Origin: an uncultured Luteitalea sp.
GTDB taxonomy: Bacteria > Acidobacteriota > Vicinamibacteria > Vicinamibacterales > Vicinamibacteraceae
NCBI GenBank assembly: GCA_934541105.1
Contig: CAKTDA010000004.1
Location: forward strand, 1-64,000
Reading direction: 5' to 3'
Length of the DNA: 64,000 bases
Numbering within the stretch: the stretch's first letter is position 1; each line of letters opens with the position of its first letter. A program made the translations under genes and the position numbers. Below the pieces are notes generated by a model, which did no database searches, had not been told where the DNA came from, and was given only the letters and a program-made list of their open reading frames with translations. Shown here piece after piece: positions 48,307-57,890 of this stretch.

Positions 48307-49215
48307 ATGGCCGCGCCCGCGCCAGGCCCGTCCCGGTTCCTGTCGCCCGCGGTCGTGGCCGGCCTGGGGACGCTCGAGCTCAAGGCCCGCACCATCGTCG
48401 AGGGATTGCTGCTCGGCCTGCATCGCAGCCCGTTTCGCGGGTCGAGCGTCGAGTTCGCCGAGTACCGCCAGTACATGCCGGGCGACGATCCCGGCACCGT
48501 GGACTGGAAGGTCTACGCCCGCAGCGATCGGCACTACGTCAAGAAGTTCGAGCACGACACGAACGTCGAGGTGCAGCTGCTGCTCGACGTCAGCGCCTCG
48601 ATGGCCTACAGCAGCGGCAACGGCATGACCAAGCTGCAGTACGCGCAGTGCCTCGTCGCCGCGCTCGCGTACCTGCTCACCGGCCAGCGCGACGCCGTGG
48701 CGCTCGGCACGTACGACGCGCGCCTGCGCGACTACGTGCCCGCCGCGGTCAAGGCCGGGCAGCTGACGCGGCTGCTCGTCGCGCTCGATCACGCGCAGCC
48801 GGGGGCCGCCTCCGATTCCGCGACCGCGCTGCAGCAGGTGGCCGACCGGCTGCGCCGGCGCGGACTGATCGTCGTCTGTTCGGACCTGCTCGACGATCAG
48901 CCGCGGGTGGTGGACGGCCTGCGCCTCCTGCGCGCGCGCGGCATGGAAGTGGTCGTCTTCCACGTGCTCGACGAGGCGGAGCTGACGTTCCCGTTCGAGC
49001 AGGCCGCGACGTTCCGCGACATCGAGACCGGTGAGGAAGTGCTGACGCATGCGCCGTCCGCGCGGCAGGCGTACGTGGACGCCGTCGATCGGTGGCGGCA
49101 GGCGTACGTGTCGCAACTGCGCGCCGCGGGCATCGACTACCAGCTGGCCGTGACGAGCGCCCCGCTCGACCTGACGCTGCTTGGCTGGCTGGGCAAGCGG
49201 GGGAGAACGCTCTAG
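48307..49215 (+). CDS. DUF58 (vWA-like) protein
   Basis: 302-residue DUF58 protein, the usual MoxR partner. Family start FLSPAVVAGLGTLELKARTI then HRSPFRGSSVEFAEYRQYMPGDD and VDWKVYARSDRHYVKKFE; a degenerate vWA MIDAS is LLLDVSASMAYSS (DxSxS). No membrane helix, so cytosolic, unlike many DUF58 proteins. One base separates it from the moxR stop. Confidence 0.92.
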   Translation: MAAPAPGPSRFLSPAVVAGLGTLELKARTIVEGLLLGLHRSPFRGSSVEFAEYRQYMPGDDPGTVDWKVYARSDRHYVKKFEHDTNVEVQLLLDVSASMAYSSGNGMTKLQYAQCLVAALAYLLTGQRDAVALGTYDARLRDYVPAAVKAGQLTRLLVALDHAQPGAASDSATALQQVADRLRRRGLIVVCSDLLDDQPRVVDGLRLLRARGMEVVVFHVLDEAELTFPFEQAATFRDIETGEEVLTHAPSARQAYVDAVDRWRQAYVSQLRAAGIDYQLAVTSAPLDLTLLGWLGKRGRTL

Positions 49216-49217
49216 CC

Positions 49218-51116
49218 ATGGGGTTCCTCGCGCCGCTGTTCCTCGCCGGCCTTGCCGCCATCGCGGTGCCCGTCGTGCTGCACATGTTCCGGCGCGAGGT
49301 CGCACCGCCGCTCCCGTTCACCGCGGTGCGCTTCCTCGAGAAGCGGACCGTCGAGCGGCAGGAGCGCCGCCGCATCCAGGACCCGTGGCTGCTCCTGCTG
49401 CGCATGGCCGCACTGGCGCTCCTCGCGCTTGCCTTCGCGCGTCCGTACCTGACGACGGACGTGCCGACCGAGCCGCCGGTGGTGCTTGCCGTGGACGTGT
49501 CCTACAGCATGGGCGCCCCGGGACGCCTCGACGCTGCCCGGCGTGCGGCCGGCACCGTCCTCTCGGACCTGTCGGCCGACACGCCGGTGAGCCTCGTGAC
49601 CTTCGCGGATCGCGCGTCGGTGCTCGCCGAGCCGAGCACGGACCACGGCGCGGTGCGCGCGCAGCTTGCCGGCATCACGTCCGGTTTCGGCGCGACGCGC
49701 TATGCGGCGCCCCTCGAGGCCGCCCGCGGCCTGTTCGACGGCCGCCCGGGCCGGGTGGTGGTGGTCACCGACATGCAGTCGCGCGGCTGGGCGCGCGGCA
49801 CCACGAGCCTGCCCGACAACGTCACGCTCGACGTCGTCGGCGTCGGCGCGCGTGTGGACAACGTCCTCGTGCGCGACCTCGTGGTGGACCGCGAGCAGGC
49901 GCGTGTCGTGGTCAGCAATGCCGGCCAGTCGCCGGCCAACGTGGCGGTCACGCTGGCCCGCCGCGCCGGTCCGCCGCGCCGCGAGACGATCGCGCTCGAC
50001 GGCGGCGTCAGCCGTGACGTCGTGTTTGCCGGGCCGCACGAGAGCGGCGCGTACGTCGCGCGTGTCGAGCACGACGGCGGGTTCCCGGCCGACAACACGC
50101 GGCACGCGGTGTTCCGCGAGACGGCGGCGACGACGGTGCGCGTGATCGTGGGCGACGAGGTCGAACGCGGGCGCGCGTTCTTCGTCGAGCGGGCCTTCGC
50201 GGCCCTCGGCACCGAGTCGGGCGCCGCGGCCGCGGTGACGGTGGCAGCAGGTGCCGACGCGCTTGCCGCCGACGCGCTCGCCCCGGCCGACCTCGTGTTC
50301 TGGCTCTCGGCGACGGGCATCGATCGCCGGGCCGTGCCGGCGCTCGAACAGTACGTGCGCGACGGCGGACGCCTCGTCGTCGCCTGTGGCCCGGCCCTCG
50401 ATGCGCGCGTGGCCGACGTCGTGACGCGGCCGTTCGGCATCACGCTCGCGGGCAGTGCCCCGGGCTCCCCTCGCGGCGGGGGCGGCGGGTCGCCAGGCGG
50501 ATTCGTGGCGCAGGATCCGCGGCATCCCCTGCTGGCGGCGCTCGGTGAGGCCCGCGTGGACCTGGCGCGGACCGACGTGACCGAGGCGTGCGACATGGGG
50601 GTCACGGGGACGGCGGTGACGATCAGCCGGTTCACCGATGGTCGCCTCGCGCTTGCCGAGGCGCGTGTCGGTGCGGGACACCTGCTCGTGCTCGCAACCG
50701 ACCTCGGACGCCAGTGGAACAACCTGCCGGTGCAGCCGGCCTTCGTGCCGCTCATGGGCGAGATCGCGCGACACCTGCTCGGCGACGCCACCGGCACGCG
50801 CGTCGCGCTCGCCACGATCGAGGATCCGCGATTCCAGCAGCCGGGCGTGTGGCCCGTCGGTCCGCGCGGCCAGGAGGCTGCGGTGGACGTGGACGTCTCG
50901 GAGTCGGACCAGGCCGTGCTGGGTGTGGAGGAGTTCCGGCAGGCCGTCGCGCGGCCGCCGGCCGACGAGGCCAGGGTCGCACGCGTGCAGGCCGTGCGGC
51001 TCGAGCAGGATCAGGGGCTGTGGCGCTACGGCTTCGGCCTGCTCGGGGTGACACTTGTCGTCGAGAGTCTCCTGGCGCGGCGGACGCGCCAGCAGGTGGA
51101 GGTGGTGTCGTCATGA
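49218..51116 (+). CDS. BatA-type membrane protein with vWA domain
   Basis: 632-residue protein. N-terminal BatA domain with two helices (FLAPLFLAGLAAIAVPVVLHMF and LLLLRMAALALLALAFARPYL), then a vWA domain with MIDAS VLAVDVSYSMGAPG (DxSxS). A C-terminal DUF4159/GATase-like region around QYVRDGGRLVVACG and a final helix before RRTRQQ follow. It contains a glycine-rich loop GGGGGSPGGF. Probably displays its vWA domain in the periplasm as part of a MoxR-dependent complex. Overlaps the next ATG (ATGA). Confidence 0.9.
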   Translation: MGFLAPLFLAGLAAIAVPVVLHMFRREVAPPLPFTAVRFLEKRTVERQERRRIQDPWLLLLRMAALALLALAFARPYLTTDVPTEPPVVLAVDVSYSMGAPGRLDAARRAAGTVLSDLSADTPVSLVTFADRASVLAEPSTDHGAVRAQLAGITSGFGATRYAAPLEAARGLFDGRPGRVVVVTDMQSRGWARGTTSLPDNVTLDVVGVGARVDNVLVRDLVVDREQARVVVSNAGQSPANVAVTLARRAGPPRRETIALDGGVSRDVVFAGPHESGAYVARVEHDGGFPADNTRHAVFRETAATTVRVIVGDEVERGRAFFVERAFAALGTESGAAAAVTVAAGADALAADALAPADLVFWLSATGIDRRAVPALEQYVRDGGRLVVACGPALDARVADVVTRPFGITLAGSAPGSPRGGGGGSPGGFVAQDPRHPLLAALGEARVDLARTDVTEACDMGVTGTAVTISRFTDGRLALAEARVGAGHLLVLATDLGRQWNNLPVQPAFVPLMGEIARHLLGDATGTRVALATIEDPRFQQPGVWPVGPRGQEAAVDVDVSESDQAVLGVEEFRQAVARPPADEARVARVQAVRLEQDQGLWRYGFGLLGVTLVVESLLARRTRQQVEVVSS

Positions 51117-54100
51117 GTCACGCGGCCGATCCGCTTCGGCAGTCGCTCGATGCGCTGTCGCGCGCCTGGTGGCGCATCCGGTGGGCGCGTGTGCTCGCGC
51201 GCACGTCAGCCGCCCTGGCCGGCCTGCTCGTCGCATGGGCGGTCGTCGATCGCCTGCGTCCGCTCGGGCGCTGGCCGCTCCTGCTGTCGGGCGCGGTCGT
51301 GGCGATTGCGGTCGTCGCGGCCGCGTGGTGGCTGCAGCGCCGTGCGCAGGGCCGCCCGCCGGTCGAGCGGATGGCGCGACTCGTGGAGGAGCAGTGCCCC
51401 GAGATCGAGACGGCGCTGCGCAGCGCGCTCGATCCGTCGGTCGATGCCAGTCCGTTCGCGCCCGTCGTCCGAGCCGACGCGGCCGATGCCCTCTCACGCC
51501 TCGACGACGCCCGCATCGTCGATCCCGACGATCGGCGCCGGGCGTGGCTGTGGGCCGGTGCCGCGGTGGCGGCCGTGCTGTTCGGGGCAGGCCTGGCGAC
51601 GCCGACTGCCGTTCGCGCGGCGCGCACGGCGCAGTTCGTGATCGCGCCGCCGCAGATGGCGCTGCGGGTCACGCCCGGCAGCCAGCGGCTGGTGAAGGGC
51701 ACGCCGCTGACGATCACCGCCGTCGTCGACGGCGCGCCTGCCGGTCTCGACACGCCGGTGCCGCGCCTGCTCGTCGAGGGCGAGGGCGCGCGGGCGGCCG
51801 GTGCGTTCGAGCGACGCGCCGACGGCACGTACGAAGTGCGCATTCCGTCTGTCGACCGCCCCTTCACGTATCGGGTGCTGGCCGGCGTCCTGCAGTCGAA
51901 CACGTACGCGGTCGACGCGCTCGATCGCCCGCGCATCGAGGGCATCGATCTCGCGTACGTCTACCCGTCGTTCTCCGGCCTGAAGCCGAGGACCGAAACC
52001 GACACGGGCGACATCTACGCACCGGCCGGCACGACGGTCACGGTCACCGTGCGCGCGTCAAAGCCATTGCAGGCGGCGCAGTTGCGGGCGACCGATGGCG
52101 AGGGCGCCCGTGCGCTGCCGCTGACCGTCGTCGGCGAGAAGACGGGCGAGGTGGCGCTGACCGTCGCGCGTGACGGGGCGTATCGCATCGCGCTCACCGA
52201 CACCGACGCCGTCGACAACGGCGAGGACACCGAGTACTTCATCCGCGTGATGGACGATCGGCCGCCGGACGTGCGGATCATCAGGCCTGCGGGCGATCGC
52301 GGTGCGACCCGCCTCGAGGAGGTGGTGCTCGAGGCGCGTGCCGAGGACGACTACGGCGTGCAGTCGCTCGAGCTCGTGTACCAGGTGCGCGGCGAGCGCG
52401 AGCGCGTGATCCCGCTCGGCGGCAACGGGCAGTCCACCGAGGTCAGCGGACGCCACACGATCCATCTCGAGGATCTCGACGTGGCGCCCGGTGATTTCGT
52501 GAGCTACTACGCCCGGGCGCGCGACATCGGCCGGGGCAAGCGCTCGACCGAAGCGCGCAGCGACATCTTCTTCCTGGAGATCAAGCCGACGGCGCAGGAG
52601 TTCACGGCCGCGCAGTCGTCGGCCGGGATGGGCGGAATGGGCGGCGAGATGGACGACCTCGTCGCCATGCAGAAGGACGTCGTGTCGGCCACCTGGAAGC
52701 TCGAACGCCGGTCGTCGGGCGGGCGTTCGGCTGCAGACATCCGCGCCGTGGGGCGCGCACAGGCCGAGGTGCGGGAGAAGCTGCGCCAGCGCAGCGAAGC
52801 CGCCGCGCCAGCGCCGGCCCCTCGTCGTCGTCGGGGTCCGCAGCCGGAGCCCGAGGCGCCACCCGTGCCGCTGCAGGCTGCCGGCGAGGCGATGGAGAAG
52901 GCCGTCGCGCAGCTCCAGCAGCTCGACACGCGCAGCGCGATCAGCCACGAGATGGAGGCGCTCAACCAGCTCCTCAAGGCCGAAGCCGAGATTCGTCGGC
53001 GGCAGCTTGCGCGTCAGCAGGCCGGCCAGGGCGGCAGCCGCGGCCGGAGCGGCAACGATGATCTCTCGGCGCTGTTCGACGAGGAACTGATGCGCCAGCA
53101 GACCAACTACGCGCAGCAGAGCAGCGTGGAGTCGCGGCAGGAGAACACGAAGGGCGAGTCGGCGCTCGATCGCATCCGCGAGCTCGCGCGCCGGCAGGAC
53201 GACCTCGCGCGCGAACAGCAGCGGCTCGCGCGCGAACGGCCCCAGCTCGACGCGGACGAAGCAAAGCGACGCCTCGAGCAGCTGACGCGCGAACAGCAGC
53301 GCCTGCAGCAGGAGGCGCAGCAGCTCGCGCAGCAGATGCAGCAGGGCGGGCAGTCCTCGCAGCAGTCACGGAAGGGACAGTCCTCGCAGGGCCAGCAGCA
53401 GGGCCAGCAGCAGGGGCAGCAGGCGCAGAACGGCCAGCAGGGCGGCCAGCAGTCGGGGAGCCAGGCATCGGCCGGGTCGTCGGGCGGGTCGTCGCAGCAG
53501 GCCTCGCGCGATCGGCTTCGCGAGGCTGCCGAGCAGATGCGTGAAGCGGCATCTCAGCTCCAGCAGCAGTCGCCTGGAGAGGCGGCGGCTCGCGGGTCGC
53601 AGTCGGCCCAGGCGCTTCGCGACGCGGAACGGGCGCTCCAGGCAGGCACGCCGGGCGAACGGCAGCGCGCGGCGGGCGACGTGCAGCACGAGGCCCGCGA
53701 ACTGGCCGAACGCCAGCGCCAGTTGGCGCAGGGCGCTGCCGAACTGGGGCAGTCGGCAAGTGGTGCCGCCGACACGGAACGGCGCCGGCAGCTCGCAGGC
53801 GAGCAGGGTCGGCTCGCCGATCGCGTGGCGGCGCTCGACCGCCAGGTCCGCGAACTCGCGCGCGGCGCCGATCCCGTGAAGGATCCCCTCGGCCAGGCGG
53901 CCCGCGAACTCCAGCGCGGCCGCACCGCCGAGCAGCTCCAGCAGGCGGCACGGCAGCTGCGCGAGGGGGAGGTGCCCCAGGGCACCGACATCGCGCGCCA
54001 GCAGCGCGACGCGGCCCGCGTGCTCGATCGCGTGGCGTCACTCGCCGGGCAGGCGAGCGGTCGCGGGAGGGGCGAGACGCAGGCGCTGTCGGAGCAGCTT

Positions 54101-54661
54101 GCCGACACGCGGGACCTGCGCGATCGGCTGCGATCGCTCGAGGATCGCATCGCGGCGCTCGCGCAGCAGGCCGAGCGTGAGGCAGGTGCGGGCGAGGCCC
54201 GTGGCGAGCGGAACGACAGCGCCAGCAAGGGGGGGCAGCCTGGCAGTCGTGGATCGGCACCCGGGCAGGGCGAGGGCGGCGGGCGTGGCGACACTCGGGC
54301 CGAGCTCCAGTCGCTGCAGGACGAGTACGCCCGCGAGCTCCAGCAGGCCGGCCGGATGATGCAGGGAGGCAACAGCGGCGCCGATCGCGGCGGACGCCTT
54401 GCCACGCCGGAAGGGCACGAGTTCAGCCGCTCGGCGCCGGGGACCGAGGCCTTCAAGCAGGACTTCGCGCGCTGGGACACCCTGCGACGCGGTGTCGCCA
54501 ACGCACTGGACCGCTACGAGGCGTCCATCGCGCAGCGGCTCGCCGGGCAGGAGGCGGCCGACCGTGTGCAGGCGCCGCTGCGTGACAAGGTGCCCGATCG
54601 GTACGCGGAGTCCGTCGTCCGCTATTACCAGTCCCTGAGCGGTCGACCGGAGTCGCGCTGA
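51113..54661 (+). CDS. DUF4175-like giant coiled-coil membrane protein
   Basis: 1182 residues. Two N-terminal helices (ARTSAALAGLLVAWAVVD and LLLSGAVVAIAVVAAAWWL) and a third near residue 145. Next come Ig-like modules (PGSQRLVKGTPLTITAVVDG ... YVYPSFSGLKPRTETDTGD ... ALTDTDAVDNGEDTEYFIRV). From about residue 500 the chain is almost entirely Gln/Ala/Arg/Glu-rich coiled coil, with a pure Q/S/G stretch at about 745-800. The layout matches DUF4175 proteins of MoxR clusters. Likely a long envelope scaffold. Confidence 0.87.
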   Translation: MSHAADPLRQSLDALSRAWWRIRWARVLARTSAALAGLLVAWAVVDRLRPLGRWPLLLSGAVVAIAVVAAAWWLQRRAQGRPPVERMARLVEEQCPEIETALRSALDPSVDASPFAPVVRADAADALSRLDDARIVDPDDRRRAWLWAGAAVAAVLFGAGLATPTAVRAARTAQFVIAPPQMALRVTPGSQRLVKGTPLTITAVVDGAPAGLDTPVPRLLVEGEGARAAGAFERRADGTYEVRIPSVDRPFTYRVLAGVLQSNTYAVDALDRPRIEGIDLAYVYPSFSGLKPRTETDTGDIYAPAGTTVTVTVRASKPLQAAQLRATDGEGARALPLTVVGEKTGEVALTVARDGAYRIALTDTDAVDNGEDTEYFIRVMDDRPPDVRIIRPAGDRGATRLEEVVLEARAEDDYGVQSLELVYQVRGERERVIPLGGNGQSTEVSGRHTIHLEDLDVAPGDFVSYYARARDIGRGKRSTEARSDIFFLEIKPTAQEFTAAQSSAGMGGMGGEMDDLVAMQKDVVSATWKLERRSSGGRSAADIRAVGRAQAEVREKLRQRSEAAAPAPAPRRRRGPQPEPEAPPVPLQAAGEAMEKAVAQLQQLDTRSAISHEMEALNQLLKAEAEIRRRQLARQQAGQGGSRGRSGNDDLSALFDEELMRQQTNYAQQSSVESRQENTKGESALDRIRELARRQDDLAREQQRLARERPQLDADEAKRRLEQLTREQQRLQQEAQQLAQQMQQGGQSSQQSRKGQSSQGQQQGQQQGQQAQNGQQGGQQSGSQASAGSSGGSSQQASRDRLREAAEQMREAASQLQQQSPGEAAARGSQSAQALRDAERALQAGTPGERQRAAGDVQHEARELAERQRQLAQGAAELGQSASGAADTERRRQLAGEQGRLADRVAALDRQVRELARGADPVKDPLGQAARELQRGRTAEQLQQAARQLREGEVPQGTDIARQQRDAARVLDRVASLAGQASGRGRGETQALSEQLADTRDLRDRLRSLEDRIAALAQQAEREAGAGEARGERNDSASKGGQPGSRGSAPGQGEGGGRGDTRAELQSLQDEYARELQQAGRMMQGGNSGADRGGRLATPEGHEFSRSAPGTEAFKQDFARWDTLRRGVANALDRYEASIAQRLAGQEAADRVQAPLRDKVPDRYAESVVRYYQSLSGRPESR

Positions 54662-54663
54662 CG

Positions 54664-56877
54664 TTGGGCATCCGTTTCGCGTACGCGCTGCCTGCCTGGG
54701 CGTGGGTGCTGGGCGGGCTGGCGATCGTGCTGCTCGCGCTCGCGCTGTACCATCGCGCGCGTGCGGTGCTGCCGACGGGCCGCTGGCTCCTGCTCGTCGC
54801 GCTCCGGACGCTGGCCCTCGCCGCGGTCGCGCTCATCCTGCTCCGGCCTGTGCGCCTCGAGCCCGCGGCTGCGGCCACCGGGCGCGCCGTGGCCATCGTC
54901 CTCGACGACTCGCGCAGCATGCGGCTGCCGGATGCGCAGGGTGTGGAGACGCGCCTGCAGCGTGCGCGCCAGCTCGTGGCCGGCAGGCTCCGTCCCGTGC
55001 TCGAGGGCGATTTCGAGATCCGGCTCTTCGCGGCCTCCGATGGCGTGCGCGAGATCCCGTCCGAGGAGGCGCTCACCGGCGATGGACGCGGCAGTGACCT
55101 CGGCGGCGCCGTCCTTGCGATGGCCGAGCGCGCCGCCGCGGGCGAGCTTGCCGGCATGGTGCTCGTGAGCGACGGCGCGACGTCCACGCCCCTGCCGCCG
55201 ACACTGGGCACGCTGCCCGTCTTTGCGATCGGCGTCGGCGCGACGGGGGCCGTGGTGGACCGCGAGGTGCGCGACGTCACGGTCAGCGACGTGTCGGTCG
55301 TGGACTCGTGGGCCGAAGTGGCCGCCAGCGTGGTGTCGCACGGCGCGCGCGACACGGTGGACGTGCGCCTGCTCGAGAACGGCCGGCCCATCGAGGTGCG
55401 GCAGGTCCGGCTGCCCGGCAGCAGCCAACAGGTGCGTGAACGCTTCCGCGTTGCGCCGTCGCGCACCGCCGCCACGGTCTACGGCGTCGAGGTCGCCGAG
55501 GCGCCGGGTGAACTGACGCCGGGCAACAATCGAGGCACGGTCTTCGTGCCCGCGCCCGGTGCGCCATACCCGATCCTGGTGATCGAGGGCGCGCCCGGCT
55601 TCGAGCACAGCTTCCTCACGCGCACGCTCGGGCGCGACACCGGCCTGGATCTCGATGTCGTCGTGCGCAAGGGGCGCAACGATCGTCAGGAGCCGACGTT
55701 CTACGTCCAGGGCGCCTCGTCCCGGACGCCGGCGCTCGTGGACGGCTTCCCGCGGACGCGCGACGAGTTGTTCCGCTACGACGCGGTGGTGCTCGGCAAC
55801 GTCGAAGCCGACCACCTCACCCCGGCCCAGATCGGCATGCTGCGCGCGTTCGTCGAGCAGCGCGGCGGCGGACTCGCGATCATCGGCGCGCGCTCGTTCG
55901 GCGAGCGCGGCGTGCTCGGCACGGACCTCGGCCGCGTCCTGGCGGTGGAGTCGCGCGGGGCGGGCGCCGTCAATGCCGCGGCTGCCGCGAGTTCGCGCCA
56001 GGGCACGCGCATCGACCTGACGTCGGCCGGGCGGCAGCATCCGGTGATGCAACTGGCGGCGCCAGGCGCCGAGGGCGCGTCATGGGATGGCCTCCCGTCG
56101 CTTGCCGCGGCAGCGGCCGTCGGACGCCCGCGCCCGGGGGCGGAGGTGCTCGCGATGGTGTCCGGGCCCGCGGGCGAACCGCAGCCGCTGGTGGCCGTGC
56201 AGCGCGCCGGACGCGGACGCACGCTCGTGTTCACGGGCGAAGGCGCCTGGCGCTGGCGGATGGGACTCGCGTCCGGCGATCGCACCTACGAGACGTTCTG
56301 GCGGCAGGTGATCCGGTGGCTTGCCGTGCAGGCCCCCGGGCCGGTCGAGGTTGCGGTCGAACCGCCGACGCCCGGCATGCCGGCGCCTGTCTCGATACGG
56401 GTTGTCGATGCGGCGTTCGATCCCGTGAGCGATGCAAGCGTGCAGGTGCGCGTCGAGGAACCGGGCGGCACCAGCCGGACGATGGCAGCAACGCTCGACG
56501 CCACCGAGCCCGGTCTCTATCGGGCGAGCCTGCTGACGCTGGCCTCCGGCGTCCACCGGATCGAGGCCGACGCCACGCGTGGTGGGACATCGCTCGGGCG
56601 GGGCACGGCCGAGGTGTTCGCGGGAGGCACCGATCCGGAACTCATCGATCCCCGGCGCAACAACGGCGTGCTCCGGCGACTTGCCGAGGCCACCGGCGGG
56701 GCGCTGCTCGGCCCGCGCGACGTCGATGAGCTCGCCGCCCGGATCCGGAAGGCCGACGCGGCGCCGACCGCACGACTCGTCGAGCGCGACGTCTGGCACA
56801 ATGGGTGGAGTTTCGTGATCATCTGCGCGCTCCTCGGTGTCGAGTGGGCGCTGCGCCGGCGATGGGGATTGCGATGA
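54664..56877 (+). CDS. Membrane vWA/GATase-like protein
   Basis: 737 residues. N-terminal two helices (WVLGGLAIVLLALALY and LLLVALRTLALAAVALILL), a vWA-like domain with MIDAS AIVLDDSRSMRLPD, a CARDB-like middle, then a GATase1-like domain (YPILVIEGAPGFEHSFLTRTL, LRAFVEQRGGGLAIIGARSF) without a catalytic Cys. A C-terminal helix (WSFVIICALLGVEWALRRR) anchors it again. Start is TTG 54664, two bases after the previous stop; no ATG fits. Overlaps the next gene (ATGA). Same type as 'glutamine amidotransferase-like' vWA proteins of MoxR operons. Confidence 0.87.
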   Translation: MGIRFAYALPAWAWVLGGLAIVLLALALYHRARAVLPTGRWLLLVALRTLALAAVALILLRPVRLEPAAAATGRAVAIVLDDSRSMRLPDAQGVETRLQRARQLVAGRLRPVLEGDFEIRLFAASDGVREIPSEEALTGDGRGSDLGGAVLAMAERAAAGELAGMVLVSDGATSTPLPPTLGTLPVFAIGVGATGAVVDREVRDVTVSDVSVVDSWAEVAASVVSHGARDTVDVRLLENGRPIEVRQVRLPGSSQQVRERFRVAPSRTAATVYGVEVAEAPGELTPGNNRGTVFVPAPGAPYPILVIEGAPGFEHSFLTRTLGRDTGLDLDVVVRKGRNDRQEPTFYVQGASSRTPALVDGFPRTRDELFRYDAVVLGNVEADHLTPAQIGMLRAFVEQRGGGLAIIGARSFGERGVLGTDLGRVLAVESRGAGAVNAAAAASSRQGTRIDLTSAGRQHPVMQLAAPGAEGASWDGLPSLAAAAAVGRPRPGAEVLAMVSGPAGEPQPLVAVQRAGRGRTLVFTGEGAWRWRMGLASGDRTYETFWRQVIRWLAVQAPGPVEVAVEPPTPGMPAPVSIRVVDAAFDPVSDASVQVRVEEPGGTSRTMAATLDATEPGLYRASLLTLASGVHRIEADATRGGTSLGRGTAEVFAGGTDPELIDPRRNNGVLRRLAEATGGALLGPRDVDELAARIRKADAAPTARLVERDVWHNGWSFVIICALLGVEWALRRRWGLR

Positions 56878-57890
56878 GCCGACGGATCGAGACGACGGCA
56901 GCGATCGTGGTGGGCGCCATGCTGGCGGCGGGCGTCGTGCGCGCGCAGGTCGTGACACCGCCACCCGCACCGCCATCCCCGCCGCAGACGCGCGTGCTGA
57001 TCGTCTCGGGCGCTCCCGGCAGCGAGGACTATGCCGAGCGCCAGAAGGCCTGGCGCGAGCGCCTCGTCGCCGAATTCACCACGCGCCTCGCCATCCCGGC
57101 CTCCCGCATCGTCGTGCTGGCCGAAGCGGCAATCGATGGCTACCAGGCAGCCACGGCCGTGAACGTCCGGCAGGCGATCTCGACGATCCGTGCGTCGCAG
57201 GCGGCCGACGACACGCTGCTCGTCGTGCTGTTCGGTCATGGCACCTTCGACGGCGTGGACGCGAAGTTCAACCTCGTGGGGCCGGACCTCACGGCGCGCG
57301 AATGGCGCGACCTGCTCGCCGGTACGCCGGGACGCCTCGTGTTCGTGCAGACGGCCAGTTCGAGCTTCCCGTTCCTCGCGGCGCTCGCCGGCCCGAACCG
57401 CGTGGTGATGACCGCGACCGACTCGCCCCAACAGAAGTACGACACGGTGTTCGGCGAGCACTTCGTCGCCGCGTTCACGCCCGACGCCGACGGCGCGGAT
57501 CTCGACGCGGACGGTCGCATCTCCATGTGGGAAGCGTTTACCTACGCGTCCGAGGCGTCGCGCCGCTACTACCAGCAGCGCGGCCAGCTGGCGGTCGAGC
57601 GGGCGCTGCTCGACGACTCGGGCGACGGCGTCGGACGCCTCGTCGGCAAGGACGGCGAGGACGGCCTGCTCGCGAGCCGCCTGTTCCTCGATCCGGATCC
57701 CGCGATCGCCTCTGGCGACCCGAGCGTCACGCTCCTCATCGGCCGCCGCAACACGCTCGAGACCGAGCTCGACGAGCTGCGCCGCAAGAAGGGCTTCATG
57801 CCCGAGGCCGACTACGAGCGCGAGCTCGAGCGCGTCATCATCGACATCGCGCGCGTGTCGCGCGACATCCGCCGGCGGACGAAGAGTTGA
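56874..57890 (+). CDS. C13-like (caspase-fold) pseudo-peptidase with EF-hand-like loop
   Basis: 338 residues, signal peptide AAIVVGAMLAAGVVRAQ. The core resembles bacterial peptidase C13/legumain-like domains: TRVLIVSGAPGSEDYAERQK, LLVVLFGHGTFDGVDAKFNL (His122), GPDLTAREW, RLVFVQTASSSFPFLAALAG and NRVVMTATDSPQQKYDTVFG. The position where C13 enzymes have Cys reads Thr160-Ala-Ser, so it is probably inactive. DADGADLDADGRISMWEAF near residue 205 is an EF-hand-like calcium loop. Ends in a charged helix. ATGA overlap upstream and TTGA overlap downstream. Confidence 0.82.
   Translation: MSRRIETTAAIVVGAMLAAGVVRAQVVTPPPAPPSPPQTRVLIVSGAPGSEDYAERQKAWRERLVAEFTTRLAIPASRIVVLAEAAIDGYQAATAVNVRQAISTIRASQAADDTLLVVLFGHGTFDGVDAKFNLVGPDLTAREWRDLLAGTPGRLVFVQTASSSFPFLAALAGPNRVVMTATDSPQQKYDTVFGEHFVAAFTPDADGADLDADGRISMWEAFTYASEASRRYYQQRGQLAVERALLDDSGDGVGRLVGKDGEDGLLASRLFLDPDPAIASGDPSVTLLIGRRNTLETELDELRRKKGFMPEADYERELERVIIDIARVSRDIRRRTKS

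Noticed and set aside
51113..54661. Q-rich region as a DNA repeat array or assembly artefact
   Set aside because: Codon-level repeats (CAG-rich) are irregular and sit within a continuous coiled-coil frame typical of DUF4175 proteins.
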